A DNA stretch of 64,000 nt from the NCBI GenBank assembly GCA_031556405.1, contig JAVBTC010000118.1, positions 23,477 to 87,476 of the forward strand, given 5' to 3'. A model generated the notes under the pieces. It saw only the letters and a list, made by a program, of their open reading frames with translations. It was not told the origin of the DNA and searched no databases. The translations under genes were made by a program, and so were the position numbers. The DNA comes from WQZF01 sp031556405. Lineage in GTDB: Bacteria > Pseudomonadota > Gammaproteobacteria > Burkholderiales > Rhodocyclaceae. This document shows, in pieces, positions 24,708 through 33,751 of the stretch (position 1 is its first letter; every line of letters starts with the position of its first letter).

Positions 24708-25241
24708 TCAGAACAGGGATCTTATATATTCCAGTGGACTGCGATTGCCAATGATGGCGGGGAGAAAGATCAAATAGCCCAGCATGATCAGATTGGTCAT
24801 CACATTGCCCCAGATGATCGGGGCTTTTCTCGGGCGGGCGCCGTCGACGAGGAAATATTTTCTTGCCAGCAGAATTGCCCAGAATTCAATGAAAATCGAA
24901 GCCACTGCCGGCAGGGTGAAATAGGTCGGGTCAAAAAAGAAAAGAAAGGAGAGCGGAACGCCCGCAATCAGCGATACGGTGTTCGCATAGGCGCCGGCAA
25001 GAAAAGGACGGCGATATTCTCCCGAGTAACGATAGACCGCGCCTTCCACGGAAATGCACATCAACATGCAGGCGACCACCCATTGCAAAGACGAGACGGT
25101 CAGGAAACCGCCAGAAATTACGATAGGGCCGGGGATTCCGCTATTGGCGGATGCGGGAAAGGCCATTCCCGCCAGCAACGGCATCAGCCGGAAATTCCGG
25201 CGGCGGACGGGCATGCAGCCCCGCGTCGTCGATCTGTGCAT
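24708..25241 (-). CDS. Hypothetical membrane protein
   Basis: 177 residues from the ATG at 25241, preceded by AGGGAG. The N-terminus is basic (MHRSTTRGCMPVRRRNFRL), then there is a possible signal-like stretch (MPLLAGMAFPASANS). About four hydrophobic segments follow: VSSLQWVVACMLMCIS, NTVSLIAGVPLSFLFFF, PAVASIFIEFWAILLA and WGNVMTNLIMLGYLIFLP. The FIEFWAILLARKYF region resembles polytopic inner-membrane proteins of unknown role. Neighbours give no functional hint. Confidence 0.65.
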   Translation of the reverse strand: MHRSTTRGCMPVRRRNFRLMPLLAGMAFPASANSGIPGPIVISGGFLTVSSLQWVVACMLMCISVEGAVYRYSGEYRRPFLAGAYANTVSLIAGVPLSFLFFFDPTYFTLPAVASIFIEFWAILLARKYFLVDGARPRKAPIIWGNVMTNLIMLGYLIFLPAIIGNRSPLEYIRSLF

Positions 25242-25380
25242 GAAATGAACTCCCTTTTTGTTCTTTTTCGTTCTTTTTCGTCCTGAATGGATCATGTATT
25301 TCGGGAGGGGGCGTCTCCGGCCATAAACGACCCGATAGCGATTCCGACAGCAATCCGCTATCGAATACCCCCGCGCCACT

Positions 25381-25935
25381 TCATTCCCGGAAAACCTCCG
25401 GCATCACCGCCGTCATTCTCTTCCGCAGATCGAGCTTTTTTCCGTCAACGACGAAGGTGCCGTCGCCGACGGCGTGGAACGTCCGCCGTTCTTTCCGGTC
25501 GGGGTCGATCCAGGCCGCGACGCCTTGCAGGATGAAAAAACCGTGTTTCTTCACCATGCGGCGGCTGTCGACGCGGCATTCGATGTTCGCCAGGCATTCC
25601 GCGATCAACGGCGCCTTGACGCTCTTCGCGGGCAGCGGCGTCAGCCCGAACCGCTCGAATTTATCGACCTCCTGCCCGGAACAGTTGCCGATGTCGACCA
25701 CCATGGTTGCCAGGTCGACCGTGGGAATGGCGATCACGCATTCCCCGGTTTCGTCCAGCGCGGTGAAGCTGTAATCCCACGGCCCGAGGATGCAGGCGAA
25801 GCGCGGCGTGAAATCGACCACCATGTGCCAGCTCATGGTCATGACATTGATTTTCTCCCGGTGCGCGGTCGACACCAGCACGACCGGCCCCGGCTCGATC
25901 AGCGAGAATGCCTTCTCGATGGGAAATTCCTGCAT
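25381..25935 (-). CDS. Flavin reductase-like FMN-binding protein
   Basis: 184 residues, the size of flavin reductase-like split-barrel proteins that bind FMN and reduce flavin or act as oxygenase partners. Typical features are PVVLVSTAHREKINVMTMSWH near the N-terminus (the residues that line the FMN site), TGECVIAIPTVDLA, and IECRVDSRRMVKKHGFFILQ. It lies 63 bp downstream of the VOC gene on the same strand and is probably cotranscribed with it. Confidence 0.85.
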   Translation of the reverse strand: MQEFPIEKAFSLIEPGPVVLVSTAHREKINVMTMSWHMVVDFTPRFACILGPWDYSFTALDETGECVIAIPTVDLATMVVDIGNCSGQEVDKFERFGLTPLPAKSVKAPLIAECLANIECRVDSRRMVKKHGFFILQGVAAWIDPDRKERRTFHAVGDGTFVVDGKKLDLRKRMTAVMPEVFRE

Positions 25936-25998
25936 GGCGGCCTCTTTCTCAATCTTCTTTCAACGCGCGCCCGCGTCCGTAAAACGTTCAGGCAGCGC

Positions 25999-26370
25999 TC
26001 AGGCTTCCGCCGCGTGGCAGACCGCCTCGATATTGTGCCCGTCGGGGCCGATGATGAAGGCACCGTAATAGTTCGGGTGATAGTGTTCCCGGATGCCGGG
26101 CGCGCCGTTGTCCTTGCCGCCCGCGCTCAGCGCGGCTTCGTGGAAGGCCCGCACCTGCGCCCGGTTCTCGGCGGCGAAGGCGATATGCATCGGTTTCTGC
26201 GGCGCGTCGCCCTGCCCGAACCAGAATTGCGGCTTTCCTTCCCTGCCGATGCCGGCCCAGCCGTGTTCCTCCATGACCAGCCCGATGCCGAGCGGCGCCA
26301 GCGCTTGCAGGAAAAACCGCTTGCTTTCTTCGTAGTTGCTGACGGATAAACCGATATGGTCGATGATCAT
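25999..26370 (-). CDS. VOC-family (glyoxalase-like) protein
   Basis: 123 residues. It starts MIIDHIGLSVSNYEES with a metal-ligand His and has HIAFAAENRAQVRAF, then ends PDGHNIEAVCH with the terminal Glu ligand. These are the vicinal oxygen chelate positions. Members isomerise or cleave small metabolites or bind antibiotics; the substrate is unknown. It is the first gene of a likely pair with the flavin reductase-like gene. Confidence 0.88.
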   Translation of the reverse strand: MIIDHIGLSVSNYEESKRFFLQALAPLGIGLVMEEHGWAGIGREGKPQFWFGQGDAPQKPMHIAFAAENRAQVRAFHEAALSAGGKDNGAPGIREHYHPNYYGAFIIGPDGHNIEAVCHAAEA

Positions 26371-26708
26371 CGCGCGCTCCTTGTGTTGTGAAATGCAGGT
26401 TTTGGAAGCAGGACGGCGGGACGGGAAATCGATTCACCGCGGCTTGCCGGGTGCCGGGTTCCCGTATGAAAAAATATTCCGCTTACCTGAGTTCGTAATA
26501 TGAACCCCGGCAATCGAAAGGGCAATGGCCTTGTCTATGCGCCGGGCTGCGGGGGTGGCGGTTATGAGGAGGAACTCTATTTAAATAAGGAAAATAGCTT
26601 TTGGGCTGGTGATAATACGGATATAAATATTAATTAGAGTATAAACAGGGCATCCGAATATCTTGGAAATCGAGGTTTTTTAGCTGCTTCATATCCGGAG
26701 CAGCAATA
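26371..26708. other. 338-bp gap with no supported gene
   Basis: The gap separates the VOC gene start from the 3' end of the unknown gene at 26709. Its distal half is AT-rich (26570-26700). A short open frame at 26500-26637 (45 codons, Gly- and Asn-rich) has no clear ribosome binding site and no recognisable family, so it is not called as a gene. Confidence 0.5.
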
Positions 26709-27785
26709 TTACGGTACTAAATTGCTAACGATACGAGTTTCGACATTAATCCATTGGTTTTCTTCGAATTTCCATTTCTCGACACTATTTGAAAGACCAT
26801 GGTGAACATGGTCGCTCTCCATGCCGCCGGTAAATTCAGAGTAATAGCGCTTGCCTGGAGCACTAAGCTCTTGAACCGCGGCTTCAACAGCCAGCTTCCG
26901 TACTTCAGGCTCAAGCTTTTCGTAGTCCGGGAGCAGTTCCTCCAAGGCCGGTACAGGATATCTGGAGATAAACTCTTTCTTCAGTGTTGTTTCAATAAGT
27001 GCTTTGGCGGCAACTTCGCGCATGCGCTGTTTTAATTCCAGCATCGTGCGTATGCGCACTATCGGCTCCAGAGAATCACTGACACAGCGCGGCAATAATG
27101 AAGCGCTTTTGCGATACCACAACTCAGCATGGGCCATTGAAGTCGACTTTGGTTGGGGAACAAAGTTGATTGGCGGATAGTCCTTCAGCGGATAGAACAT
27201 CCGCTCCCTGGCCGGAGCGGCTGGCGCGGAGGTCGCGCGACACAGCACATTGCCGACAGAAAATGAATCGCCGTCAATCAAGACCAATTCATGGGCAGAG
27301 AGATTCTGTAGTTCCGTTTCCTCAGGAGGCTCGACCGACACTATTTCGGCCCATGGATCTTTCTGGTATGGATACATTACCCTCGCCAGTTGCAATACGT
27401 GGCGGCCTGGTACCAGATTCCTGGCCTTGACCCATTGAACCGGCGCATCGCGTCCTTCCGCCGCCAGGACTTCCTGCCATTCACTGAGAAGCAACTGCGA
27501 GATATCGTTTTCAAGATCATCCTTGAAACGAAGGGACAAAAGCCGCAGTCCAGTGTGTTCGATGCGTTCCTTGATCCTCTTCCCGAACCATCGGGCCTCG
27601 TCGAAATCGAAGTTGAATATCCAATAACGGCTGCTCAGTTCCTCAATCGGTTTCTTTCCTCTGTGGTATCTATTGGATGCAAGGATAGTCCACGCAAAAC
27701 AACCCGTAGCAATGCCGGGCTTGCCGGCGATGTCAGGCGAATCTGCTGGAGAAGTCGTCGAATCGGTAATATCACGTTGTTTCAT
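26709..27785 (-). CDS. Hypothetical protein, 358 residues
   Basis: The protein starts MKQRDITDSTTSP. It has no signal peptide or membrane segment. The N-terminal half is aromatic-rich (SSRYWIFNFDFDEARWFG); the C-terminal half is helical and charged (RIRTMLELKQRMREVAAKAL). No family is recognised and no catalytic motif is seen. GC content is lower than that of the housekeeping genes, consistent with an accessory gene. Its neighbour upstream is the tiny TatA-like membrane peptide gene. Confidence 0.75.
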   Translation of the reverse strand: MKQRDITDSTTSPADSPDIAGKPGIATGCFAWTILASNRYHRGKKPIEELSSRYWIFNFDFDEARWFGKRIKERIEHTGLRLLSLRFKDDLENDISQLLLSEWQEVLAAEGRDAPVQWVKARNLVPGRHVLQLARVMYPYQKDPWAEIVSVEPPEETELQNLSAHELVLIDGDSFSVGNVLCRATSAPAAPARERMFYPLKDYPPINFVPQPKSTSMAHAELWYRKSASLLPRCVSDSLEPIVRIRTMLELKQRMREVAAKALIETTLKKEFISRYPVPALEELLPDYEKLEPEVRKLAVEAAVQELSAPGKRYYSEFTGGMESDHVHHGLSNSVEKWKFEENQWINVETRIVSNLVP

Positions 27786-27825
27786 GGCTCAAACCTTCAT
27801 TTCCTGCGTTTAGATGGATTGAATG

Positions 27826-27945
27826 CTATTTGGTAACTTTATCGCGGCGGCCATTCAGAAATACAACCAACCCAATGACCAGTGCTGCCGGGACGAACAG
27901 GACAAACAAAACAATCAGCCAATGCCAGATGCTGAAACTACCCAT
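27826..27945 (-). CDS. 39-residue membrane peptide with a TatA-like N-terminus
   Basis: The ATG is at 27945 with GGGAG eight bases upstream. It begins MGSFSIWHWLIVL, the N-terminal sequence typical of betaproteobacterial TatA. It then departs from TatA: one transmembrane helix runs to VVFLNGRRDKVTK and stops, with none of the FGTKKL hinge or amphipathic helix. The role is unknown; small membrane proteins of this form occur in phage and stress settings. A longer in-frame start at 28086 is unlikely. Confidence 0.65.
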   Translation of the reverse strand: MGSFSIWHWLIVLFVLFVPAALVIGLVVFLNGRRDKVTK

Positions 27946-28242
27946 GTGATCGATCTCCCTATGGTTGGTAACGTAAGCTTCTCCGCCAGGCAGACACGCA
28001 AATACTGAAGTCCGCGGCGGTTGTGATCCTGGGCAGGAACTGTCCCGGAAGCAGCCCGCCCAGAGCGGCGCGAGGGCAGCGGTCATTGTATTCGAGCAAC
28101 TATTCCTCGGTGATGTGTCGCATCTTTTCGATGTCGTGTCCGTCAGGGTCGATGCCGGCCCGGCAATTAAAAATAAAAAAATGGAATTTGTTTGCCGGGG
28201 CCGGGAAAATGATTCCGCTTCCGGAGTTCTCTGGCGGAACTG

Positions 28243-28284
28243 AAAAACAAAAAAGAGCGGCCTGCCCTCGCAGGCAGGCCGCTC
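28243..28284 (-). terminator. Rho-independent terminator after the subtilase gene
   Basis: On the minus strand GAGCGGCCTGCC pairs with GGCAGGCCGCTC (12 bp stem, six-base loop), followed by TTTTTTGTTTTT. It lies 63 bp past the subtilase stop. The rest of the 402 bp gap (27946-28347) holds nothing else I can name. Confidence 0.9.
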
Positions 28285-28347
28285 GCATGAACGAAGCCGT
28301 TGTTTTTCCTGCGCCCGGTGACCGGCAACCGGGCGCGCAATGCCTTC

Positions 28348-30759
28348 CTATTGAATCACCGGGGTCCGGCCGTAATTGTTATTGGGATAAACGTAACCCA
28401 GCCAATCGTTGCCATTGGTCGTCACCGTGTATCCCTGGCTTTGCATGGCAGGCAATGCCGTCAGTGGGAATACCGCATGATCGTCGCGGCCGGGGTGAAA
28501 TTTCCGCATCAGCTTCACCGTCCCCGCGGGCTGCGGCAGCGTCTTGGGATAAACGTAACCTTCCAGTCCGTCGACCTGATACCCCTCCCATTGGAAATAA
28601 TTCACTTCGGACTGGTTGACCAGCATCGTGTCGATATGCTTGGGCTGCGGACCATTGCAGATTGCCACCGAACGAAGAGAGTCGTTGCATTTCCAGCTCA
28701 TGCGGTACAGCGGCTCCAGCGGGACTGCCGCGTTCTTCGGGTTCACGTGGGTGGTAAAGACCCATACTTCCGCCAGCGGAGATTGAGCCTGCGAAGGGCC
28801 GATGACGGCAACCGGAGGCTTGGGAAACGAATAGCCGTTGATGGGATTTCCGTATGCCGAAATATAAGTCTGAGCGCTCTTGTCGCCCTCCCCGTGCGGC
28901 ATGAGCGTTCCCTTCAACGCCGCGGTGGCCATCTGCGGAACCGTGGTATAGAACGAATCGGAACGGGCGCTGCTGTAGAGGGAAAACAGCGGCGTCAGCC
29001 GGCTCGGGTTGGTTGCGATCGCCAGGTTGACCGCCACCTCCGCATTGGGCAAGCCATATCCCCACTGCACGCTGGGCATATTCGCGGCATCGCCGCTTTG
29101 CTGGATGATCTGGCGCACCTGGAAAGCGCTCAGGCGCGGGTTGATCGAGCGAATGAGCCCGGCAAGCGCGCTGACGTGCGGCGCGGCCATGGAGGTTCCG
29201 GTGCAGCTTCCCACGCCGTCGCCATAACCATTCCAGTAGCGGGCAGCCGACTCATCCACCCCCGGGGCATCTCCACACATGGCGAAAAGCGCCGCCTCGT
29301 GTATGGCGTCCGGCCAGATCGTCGAGGGGATGCTTTTCGCGGGCGCCACGACGCCATTCATCGTGGCGACATTGGATCCATTCGAGGAATCGTAAATCCA
29401 TCTCGCGTAATACGCCGATGCGCCTGAGTTGTTCAAGGCCTGAACGCCGCCCACCGGAAGGATGGGATAGTCGGATGCCATCAGAAGCGGTGCAAGCAGT
29501 TCGCTTTCATTTTTCATGAAATTGCCCGTCGATTGGACGATCAGAATGTCGTGCCTGCGTGCTTCGAACAAAGCGTTGCACATATTCACCGCTTGCGGGG
29601 GGCTATAAGACGGGCACGTAAAAGGAGGAAAGGGGGGCGTGTTGGAAAGCCAGGTTTCGGTTAGCGAACCGCTCCAGTTGATGATTTGCATTCCCGCATC
29701 TATGGCGTTCAGTATTTCCAGCGCTATTGAATCACTACCCTCCATATACGCCAAAGGAGTAATGCTGCAATTGATGCACCCCCCCGTCACTCTTCCCGCG
29801 GAGTTTGCCGGAAGTGCGTTATTCCCATTGTTCGACTCCGCTGCGATAATGCCGGCAACATGCATTGCATGATTTGCATTGAATGCGAAGGGACCCACGT
29901 TATAGGAAGATATTTCGCTCAATACAAATTGCTTGCGGTAATTCCGCGCCAGTTCGGGATGCGGGGTTATTTCATTGGGCTTGGACGTGTCTACGAAAGT
30001 ACGGTATCCCGGGAATCCCCCTTCGAGCACGCCGATCTGCGCATGCCCGCGCACCTGCTCCCACGCCTGCGGAAATTTCATCGCATGCAGGCCCCACTGA
30101 TACCGGGGGGTAATATCCCCGGCGGCGGGGCCGGGATTGGAAAAATAGGGATCGTTCGGCGCCCAATGAAGCACGGCCTTTTGGTTGATCGTGACGTGGG
30201 CAAAGACGCTGTTGTCCCGTTCGTAATACTTTTTCGCTTCCCGGGCCTTTGCCACCGAAGGATAGCGGAGCACGATATAGCGCTGCATGCTTTCGCGCAG
30301 AGAATCCTCCGCCGCGCCGCGCGCTTCATCGCTCATGCGGTACCGGCTCGCAAGAAATCTCGCATGCACCGCGCCATGCAATACGAGGCCGACATTGCGG
30401 TCCTCGCTGCGCACCGCCGCGACGAACGCCCGTTCGAGGGCGGCGGGAGCCGTGCCGACACGTTCCCGGGAAGACAGGGACAGCAACTCGGCGATCTTCT
30501 CGGCATTGGCATAGTTGAGCATGACGACCAGTTCATTGGTCTCGCCCGCGCCGCCCTCATCCACCAGCAGACCCACGGACGGTTCCGGCGCCACCTCCAT
30601 TTGGGTCTGCGTCAGGACAGGCGGCCCGACCTTCCTGAAGGAAGGCCGCTGTTCAAAAGGCCCTTTTTCCGCACGGTCATCCCACTCATCGGCGGCACTC
30701 ACTCCCGATAGCAGCATGAACAGAACCTGACAGGACAGAATCGTTTTTATTCGTTTCAT
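28348..30759 (-). CDS. Secreted subtilase-family (S8) protein with altered catalytic Asp
   Basis: 803 residues from the ATG at 30759 with GGGAG upstream. The signal peptide is ~1-22 (ILSCQVLFMLLSGVSA). The S8 domain spans roughly 210-575. The strand that should carry the catalytic Asp (IAVLDTG) reads IGVLEGGFP, with Glu at ~246 (codon 30022-30024). The His motif is HAMHVAGIIAA instead of HGTHVAG. The oxyanion Asn (STGNFMKN) and the Ser motif (GTSMAAPHVSALAG) are standard. The C-terminal ~200 residues hold repeats of the kind LFSLYSSARSDSFYTT, like the DUF5648 carbohydrate/surface-associated module. Activity is uncertain because two of the triad motifs are altered. Confidence 0.85.
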   Translation of the reverse strand: MKRIKTILSCQVLFMLLSGVSAADEWDDRAEKGPFEQRPSFRKVGPPVLTQTQMEVAPEPSVGLLVDEGGAGETNELVVMLNYANAEKIAELLSLSSRERVGTAPAALERAFVAAVRSEDRNVGLVLHGAVHARFLASRYRMSDEARGAAEDSLRESMQRYIVLRYPSVAKAREAKKYYERDNSVFAHVTINQKAVLHWAPNDPYFSNPGPAAGDITPRYQWGLHAMKFPQAWEQVRGHAQIGVLEGGFPGYRTFVDTSKPNEITPHPELARNYRKQFVLSEISSYNVGPFAFNANHAMHVAGIIAAESNNGNNALPANSAGRVTGGCINCSITPLAYMEGSDSIALEILNAIDAGMQIINWSGSLTETWLSNTPPFPPFTCPSYSPPQAVNMCNALFEARRHDILIVQSTGNFMKNESELLAPLLMASDYPILPVGGVQALNNSGASAYYARWIYDSSNGSNVATMNGVVAPAKSIPSTIWPDAIHEAALFAMCGDAPGVDESAARYWNGYGDGVGSCTGTSMAAPHVSALAGLIRSINPRLSAFQVRQIIQQSGDAANMPSVQWGYGLPNAEVAVNLAIATNPSRLTPLFSLYSSARSDSFYTTVPQMATAALKGTLMPHGEGDKSAQTYISAYGNPINGYSFPKPPVAVIGPSQAQSPLAEVWVFTTHVNPKNAAVPLEPLYRMSWKCNDSLRSVAICNGPQPKHIDTMLVNQSEVNYFQWEGYQVDGLEGYVYPKTLPQPAGTVKLMRKFHPGRDDHAVFPLTALPAMQSQGYTVTTNGNDWLGYVYPNNNYGRTPVIQ

Positions 30760-30956
30760 TCTATTTCTCCCGGATGGATTATTTGGCCGTTGGGCCATGG
30801 AGTGCGGCCGGAAAAAACAGGCCGCGCCGGAATTCTACGAATTCCGGACATGCTTGTGAACGTTTCCGACAGGTTCGAAGTCACCAATGATCCGGTACCT
30901 GCTCGTGCCCTCGCGCGGGAACGGACGGGCAGGGAAGAATGGAGGGCGCGCACGGG

Positions 30957-31035
30957 TATTTCCAGATTAATGTGTAATTTATACTGGCTACTGTAGTGAG
31001 TTTCATGAATTAATTAAAAATAAAAAGTGGAATTT
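30957..31035. repeat. AT-rich 79-bp element, copy D
   Basis: Left end atttccagattaa, right end aaaagtggaattt, GTAG at 30993-30996 (offset 36). The centre ctactgtagtgagttt is nearly that of copy C. It sits between the divergent subtilase and 86-residue genes and borders the toxin-type island. Confidence 0.6.
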
Positions 31036-31170
31036 ATCGGAGCCGGGCAGGTCGTTTATTTGCCGTGCGACGGTTTTGCCCGGGCGTTGACGCGCGGCAT
31101 GCGCGGCGGTATGGTTGCCCGTCGCGTTCTCTGGCGCGACCGGGATTGGCGTCCCGATAAACAGGCGGAC

Positions 31171-31195
31171 AATCCGCCGCAATGGCGGATTTTTT
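31171..31195 (+). terminator. Terminator-like hairpin in the leader of the 86-residue gene
   Basis: AATCCGCC-gcaat-GGCGGATT is followed by TTTT. It lies 165 bp upstream of the next start codon. A second hairpin with a TTCG loop (ggcacc-ttcg-ggtgc, ~31237-31252) follows. The 600 bp gap 30760-31359 therefore holds copy D and a structured leader, and no other supported gene. A 49-codon open frame at 31196-31345 overlaps these structures. Confidence 0.6.
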
Positions 31196-31359
31196 ATGTC
31201 CGTAGTACATGGCAACGCACGTTTTTTTGGGCGGGCCGTGTGGGGCACCTTCGGGTGCGCCGGTGCCTGTTTCCGGTACGCCAACCCGCACGGTTCCGCC
31301 CTCCTCGATTGGCGTCGGGAAAGGCGGAAATACATAACCGCTTAAACAGGAGTCTTGCC

Positions 31360-31620
31360 ATGTCCGGTCTTTCTCGCGGCGCGTCCGCGCCTTCCGTTGC
31401 TTCCGATTTTGTTGCCCAGGCCGTCGAACTTTCCGCGCTGGTGATGGAGCGCTGTGACAGCCTTTGCGGGCTGTTCGCCGCCATCGAGCGGCTAGCCGGG
31501 ATCAATGATCCCGCCATTGCGGCGCTGGCCGGGTTGGGCGGCGATCTGGCGAGGGATACGCTGAAGCGTTGCGATGGGGCGCATCAGGCGTGGGAGGAAT
31601 GGGGAGAGAAAGTGGAGTAA
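31360..31620 (+). CDS. Small hypothetical protein, 86 residues
   Basis: The ATG at 31360 follows AGGAG by seven bases. The sequence is Ala-rich and helical (ASDFVAQAVELSALVMERC, AGLGGDLARDTLKRCDGA), with no signal peptide. I do not recognise it; small acidic helical proteins of this kind are frequent in prophage and island settings. Its leader has two strong hairpins, so expression may be attenuated. Confidence 0.6.
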   Translation: MSGLSRGASAPSVASDFVAQAVELSALVMERCDSLCGLFAAIERLAGINDPAIAALAGLGGDLARDTLKRCDGAHQAWEEWGEKVE

Positions 31621-31757
31621 TCCAAGCGGAGATTCACGCAGGGAAATAGCTCTGCCTGCGTGAATCTTTCATTGAAAACAATATTGCATGGCCTGAAAAT
31701 CGCAGGGCAGGTTGCCTGCATTCGGCGGATAACGCTTCGCTCATCCGTCCTACGGCT

Positions 31758-32159
31758 TCACTCGGGAATCGGAAGTTCCTTACCCTCCGGGCTGAGAGGA
31801 GGAATATTCTCGTAATAAATAGACATTCCTACAGCAACTTTGCCCCTCTGTTCTATATTCCAAATAGGGGCTGCATCACCTGCCCGAAAATCAACAACCT
31901 GACTTTCACCAAAATAACGGTTATTATGGTTGTTATACAATCGGACAAAAGTAGGCGTCTCCTTATTTAAATTTATCAATAACTGATATCGACGAGGAGT
32001 GTAATATTCCAGCCTGTATCCCATATCTGGAGAAACAGAGACGTACTCCAATTTTTCTCCTCCATATAAATAAATACAAAACCACATAAATACAAGAAAA
32101 ATAACAAATTTAAATTTATGCTTGCGGATAATATAAAAAACAGTCAATAAGTCATTCAT
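31758..32159 (-). CDS. DUF6201-like membrane-anchored protein (second copy)
   Basis: 133 residues: one N-terminal membrane segment (~15-32, FKFVIFLVFMWFCIYLYG), then a periplasmic-type domain with LEYYTPRRYQ, FVRLYNNHNNRYFGESQVVDF, AGDAAPIW and ENIPPLSPEGKELPIP. It is a paralogue of the adjacent gene, about 55-60% alike by eye. The local sequence is AT-rich compared with flanking genes. Tandem duplicates behind a polymorphic-toxin-type gene suggest immunity proteins; this is inference. The family name is from memory. Confidence 0.72.
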   Translation of the reverse strand: MNDLLTVFYIIRKHKFKFVIFLVFMWFCIYLYGGEKLEYVSVSPDMGYRLEYYTPRRYQLLINLNKETPTFVRLYNNHNNRYFGESQVVDFRAGDAAPIWNIEQRGKVAVGMSIYYENIPPLSPEGKELPIPE

Positions 32160-32163
32160 GTTT

Positions 32164-32580
32164 TTATTCTGAAAAAGAGAAAGGGCGAATCGGAAGCTCT
32201 TTTCCAGATGGGCTCAAAGGAGGGACGTTCTCATAAGTTATATACAAACCAACAGAGACTTCACCGCCTTTATCCATTTGCCACAAAGGAGCTGCATCGC
32301 CAGCCGAAAAATCAGCAACCTGGCTTTCACCAAAATATCTATTTGTATAGTTGTTGTATAAACGAACAAATCCTGGGGAATTCATTGTCGGATGCAATAA
32401 GATTTGGTAGCGACGAGGACTATAATGTTCCATGCGGTAGCCTTTATCAGGAGAAAGAGATACAAACTCCAGCTGTTCTCCGCCAGATAAATAAAAACAA
32501 AACATAATAAATGCAATGCATGCAATTAATTTAAATTTGTGTCTATATAGAATTCGCAAGACAATTAATAATTCATTCAT
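32164..32580 (-). CDS. DUF6201-like membrane-anchored protein (first copy)
   Basis: 138 residues. Its ATG overlaps the stop of the DUF6402-like gene (ATGA), so it is coupled to it. A membrane segment lies at ~15-32 (FKLIACIAFIMFCFYLSG), followed by MEHYSPRRYQ, FVRLYNNYTNRYFGESQVADF and ENVPPLSPSGKELPIRP. It is the paralogue of the downstream gene, four bases away. The same immunity suggestion applies. Confidence 0.75.
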   Translation of the reverse strand: MNELLIVLRILYRHKFKLIACIAFIMFCFYLSGGEQLEFVSLSPDKGYRMEHYSPRRYQILLHPTMNSPGFVRLYNNYTNRYFGESQVADFSAGDAAPLWQMDKGGEVSVGLYITYENVPPLSPSGKELPIRPFSFSE

Positions 32581-33434
32581 AACTTGTACTCCAAAATCAA
32601 AGGGGACGCTAATTTTTCACGATAAACATCGGAAAAAATAACAAAATCTCCACCTTTTGCATATTTAGCACGATAAGTACGAAAGCTCTCATTGGTCACT
32701 CTATACGGCCCGCTATCCAATTTCTTATTGTGAATGGAATTTTTCTTTAATTCATTCTTTTTGATTATAGGTATCTCACTCGCCAGTAAAAGGATGGCGC
32801 GATTTACATAGCCGCGTCCCCACCTTCCCAAATCTTGAGATATAAGATCAAATTTATCGTCATTAAAGTCATAAGTATCTCTGATGTAAAATCCATATTC
32901 ATCAATTGCGATGCGTGCGCTTTTATTAGAATCAAAGTAATCCACTATTCCAGTAACCGCGATTTTTAAACTACATCTAAAAAGCGCCGCTGAGAAATCA
33001 TCCAGTGGGTCATAAAAATTGCCAATTAAAAAGTAGTTAATTTGACAGGTTTTGTCTAATACTTTACCGGGCTGTGATAAGTCACCGAAGCGCCAACATT
33101 GAGCAACATTACTATTTCGTTCTTTCAGAAGTTTAAATAGATGCTTTTTCCCTTCTACATTCGCCCAATTTTCACGCAATTTATTCATTGCATCGCGTAC
33201 TCGCTGATACTTCATTGCCCATGCCATCGTAACAATTTTTTCATCAATCTTGGACGAAGCAAGCGAACGAGGATCATCCTTACCCTTCTTCTCATCCTCT
33301 GTCATTTCATACCTTGATTCTCGAAACCAGCGCAACATCAACTCTCTTCCGACAAACCACCCTCTACGCCGCATTTCATCAGGAATATCCTCCAGTACAA
33401 ATACCACATCATCATCTTTGCTTTTCTGAACCAT
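32577..33434 (-). CDS. DUF6402-like protein, possible effector
   Basis: 285 residues with AGGAGAG before the ATG at 33434. It starts with acidic residues, then MRRRGWFVGRELMLRWF, which fits the N-terminal pattern I recall for DUF6402 proteins in betaproteobacterial secretion or toxin islands. Later landmarks are GNFYDPLDDFSAALFRC, AIDEYGFYIRDTYDF and DFVIFSDVYREKL. No signal peptide or membrane segment is visible. AT-rich codon use and the two downstream DUF6201-like genes suggest an effector-immunity cassette acquired with the upstream Rhs gene; the biochemical activity is unknown. Confidence 0.7.
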   Translation of the reverse strand: MVQKSKDDDVVFVLEDIPDEMRRRGWFVGRELMLRWFRESRYEMTEDEKKGKDDPRSLASSKIDEKIVTMAWAMKYQRVRDAMNKLRENWANVEGKKHLFKLLKERNSNVAQCWRFGDLSQPGKVLDKTCQINYFLIGNFYDPLDDFSAALFRCSLKIAVTGIVDYFDSNKSARIAIDEYGFYIRDTYDFNDDKFDLISQDLGRWGRGYVNRAILLLASEIPIIKKNELKKNSIHNKKLDSGPYRVTNESFRTYRAKYAKGGDFVIFSDVYREKLASPLILEYKL

Positions 33435-33751
33435 TTTATTCTCTCCTATATAATAAAATTACATTTGAATATATGCAAAATAAAACATCTGTTTGCAACA
33501 GAAATCAGAGGCTTTTCGGTAGTGCGCCCTCGCAAGCCTCTATCCACGTGACAGTCTGGGGTTGTAACCCCACTCCCCGGAGAACGGCTCTGCGGTGGAG
33601 AGACTGGGATCGGTGTGGATCAGGGTTTTGCTACCGAGCGCGAAGCGAAATGAATGGGGCTTTTCGTGGAATTCGTTGGCGCTTCGGATGCGGAATTAAT
33701 CGGGGCATGACGAGGGAGTTTTGGATTGTCCATGTTTTTGTCTTTCTTCAT

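Noticed and set aside
26500..26637. 45-codon frame, Gly/Asn-rich
   Set aside because: No RBS, no family, AT-rich edge of a gap; may be a remnant but cannot be supported.
31196..31345. 49-codon frame in the leader of the 86-residue gene
   Set aside because: It overlaps the hairpins and lacks an RBS; a leader peptide is possible but not shown.
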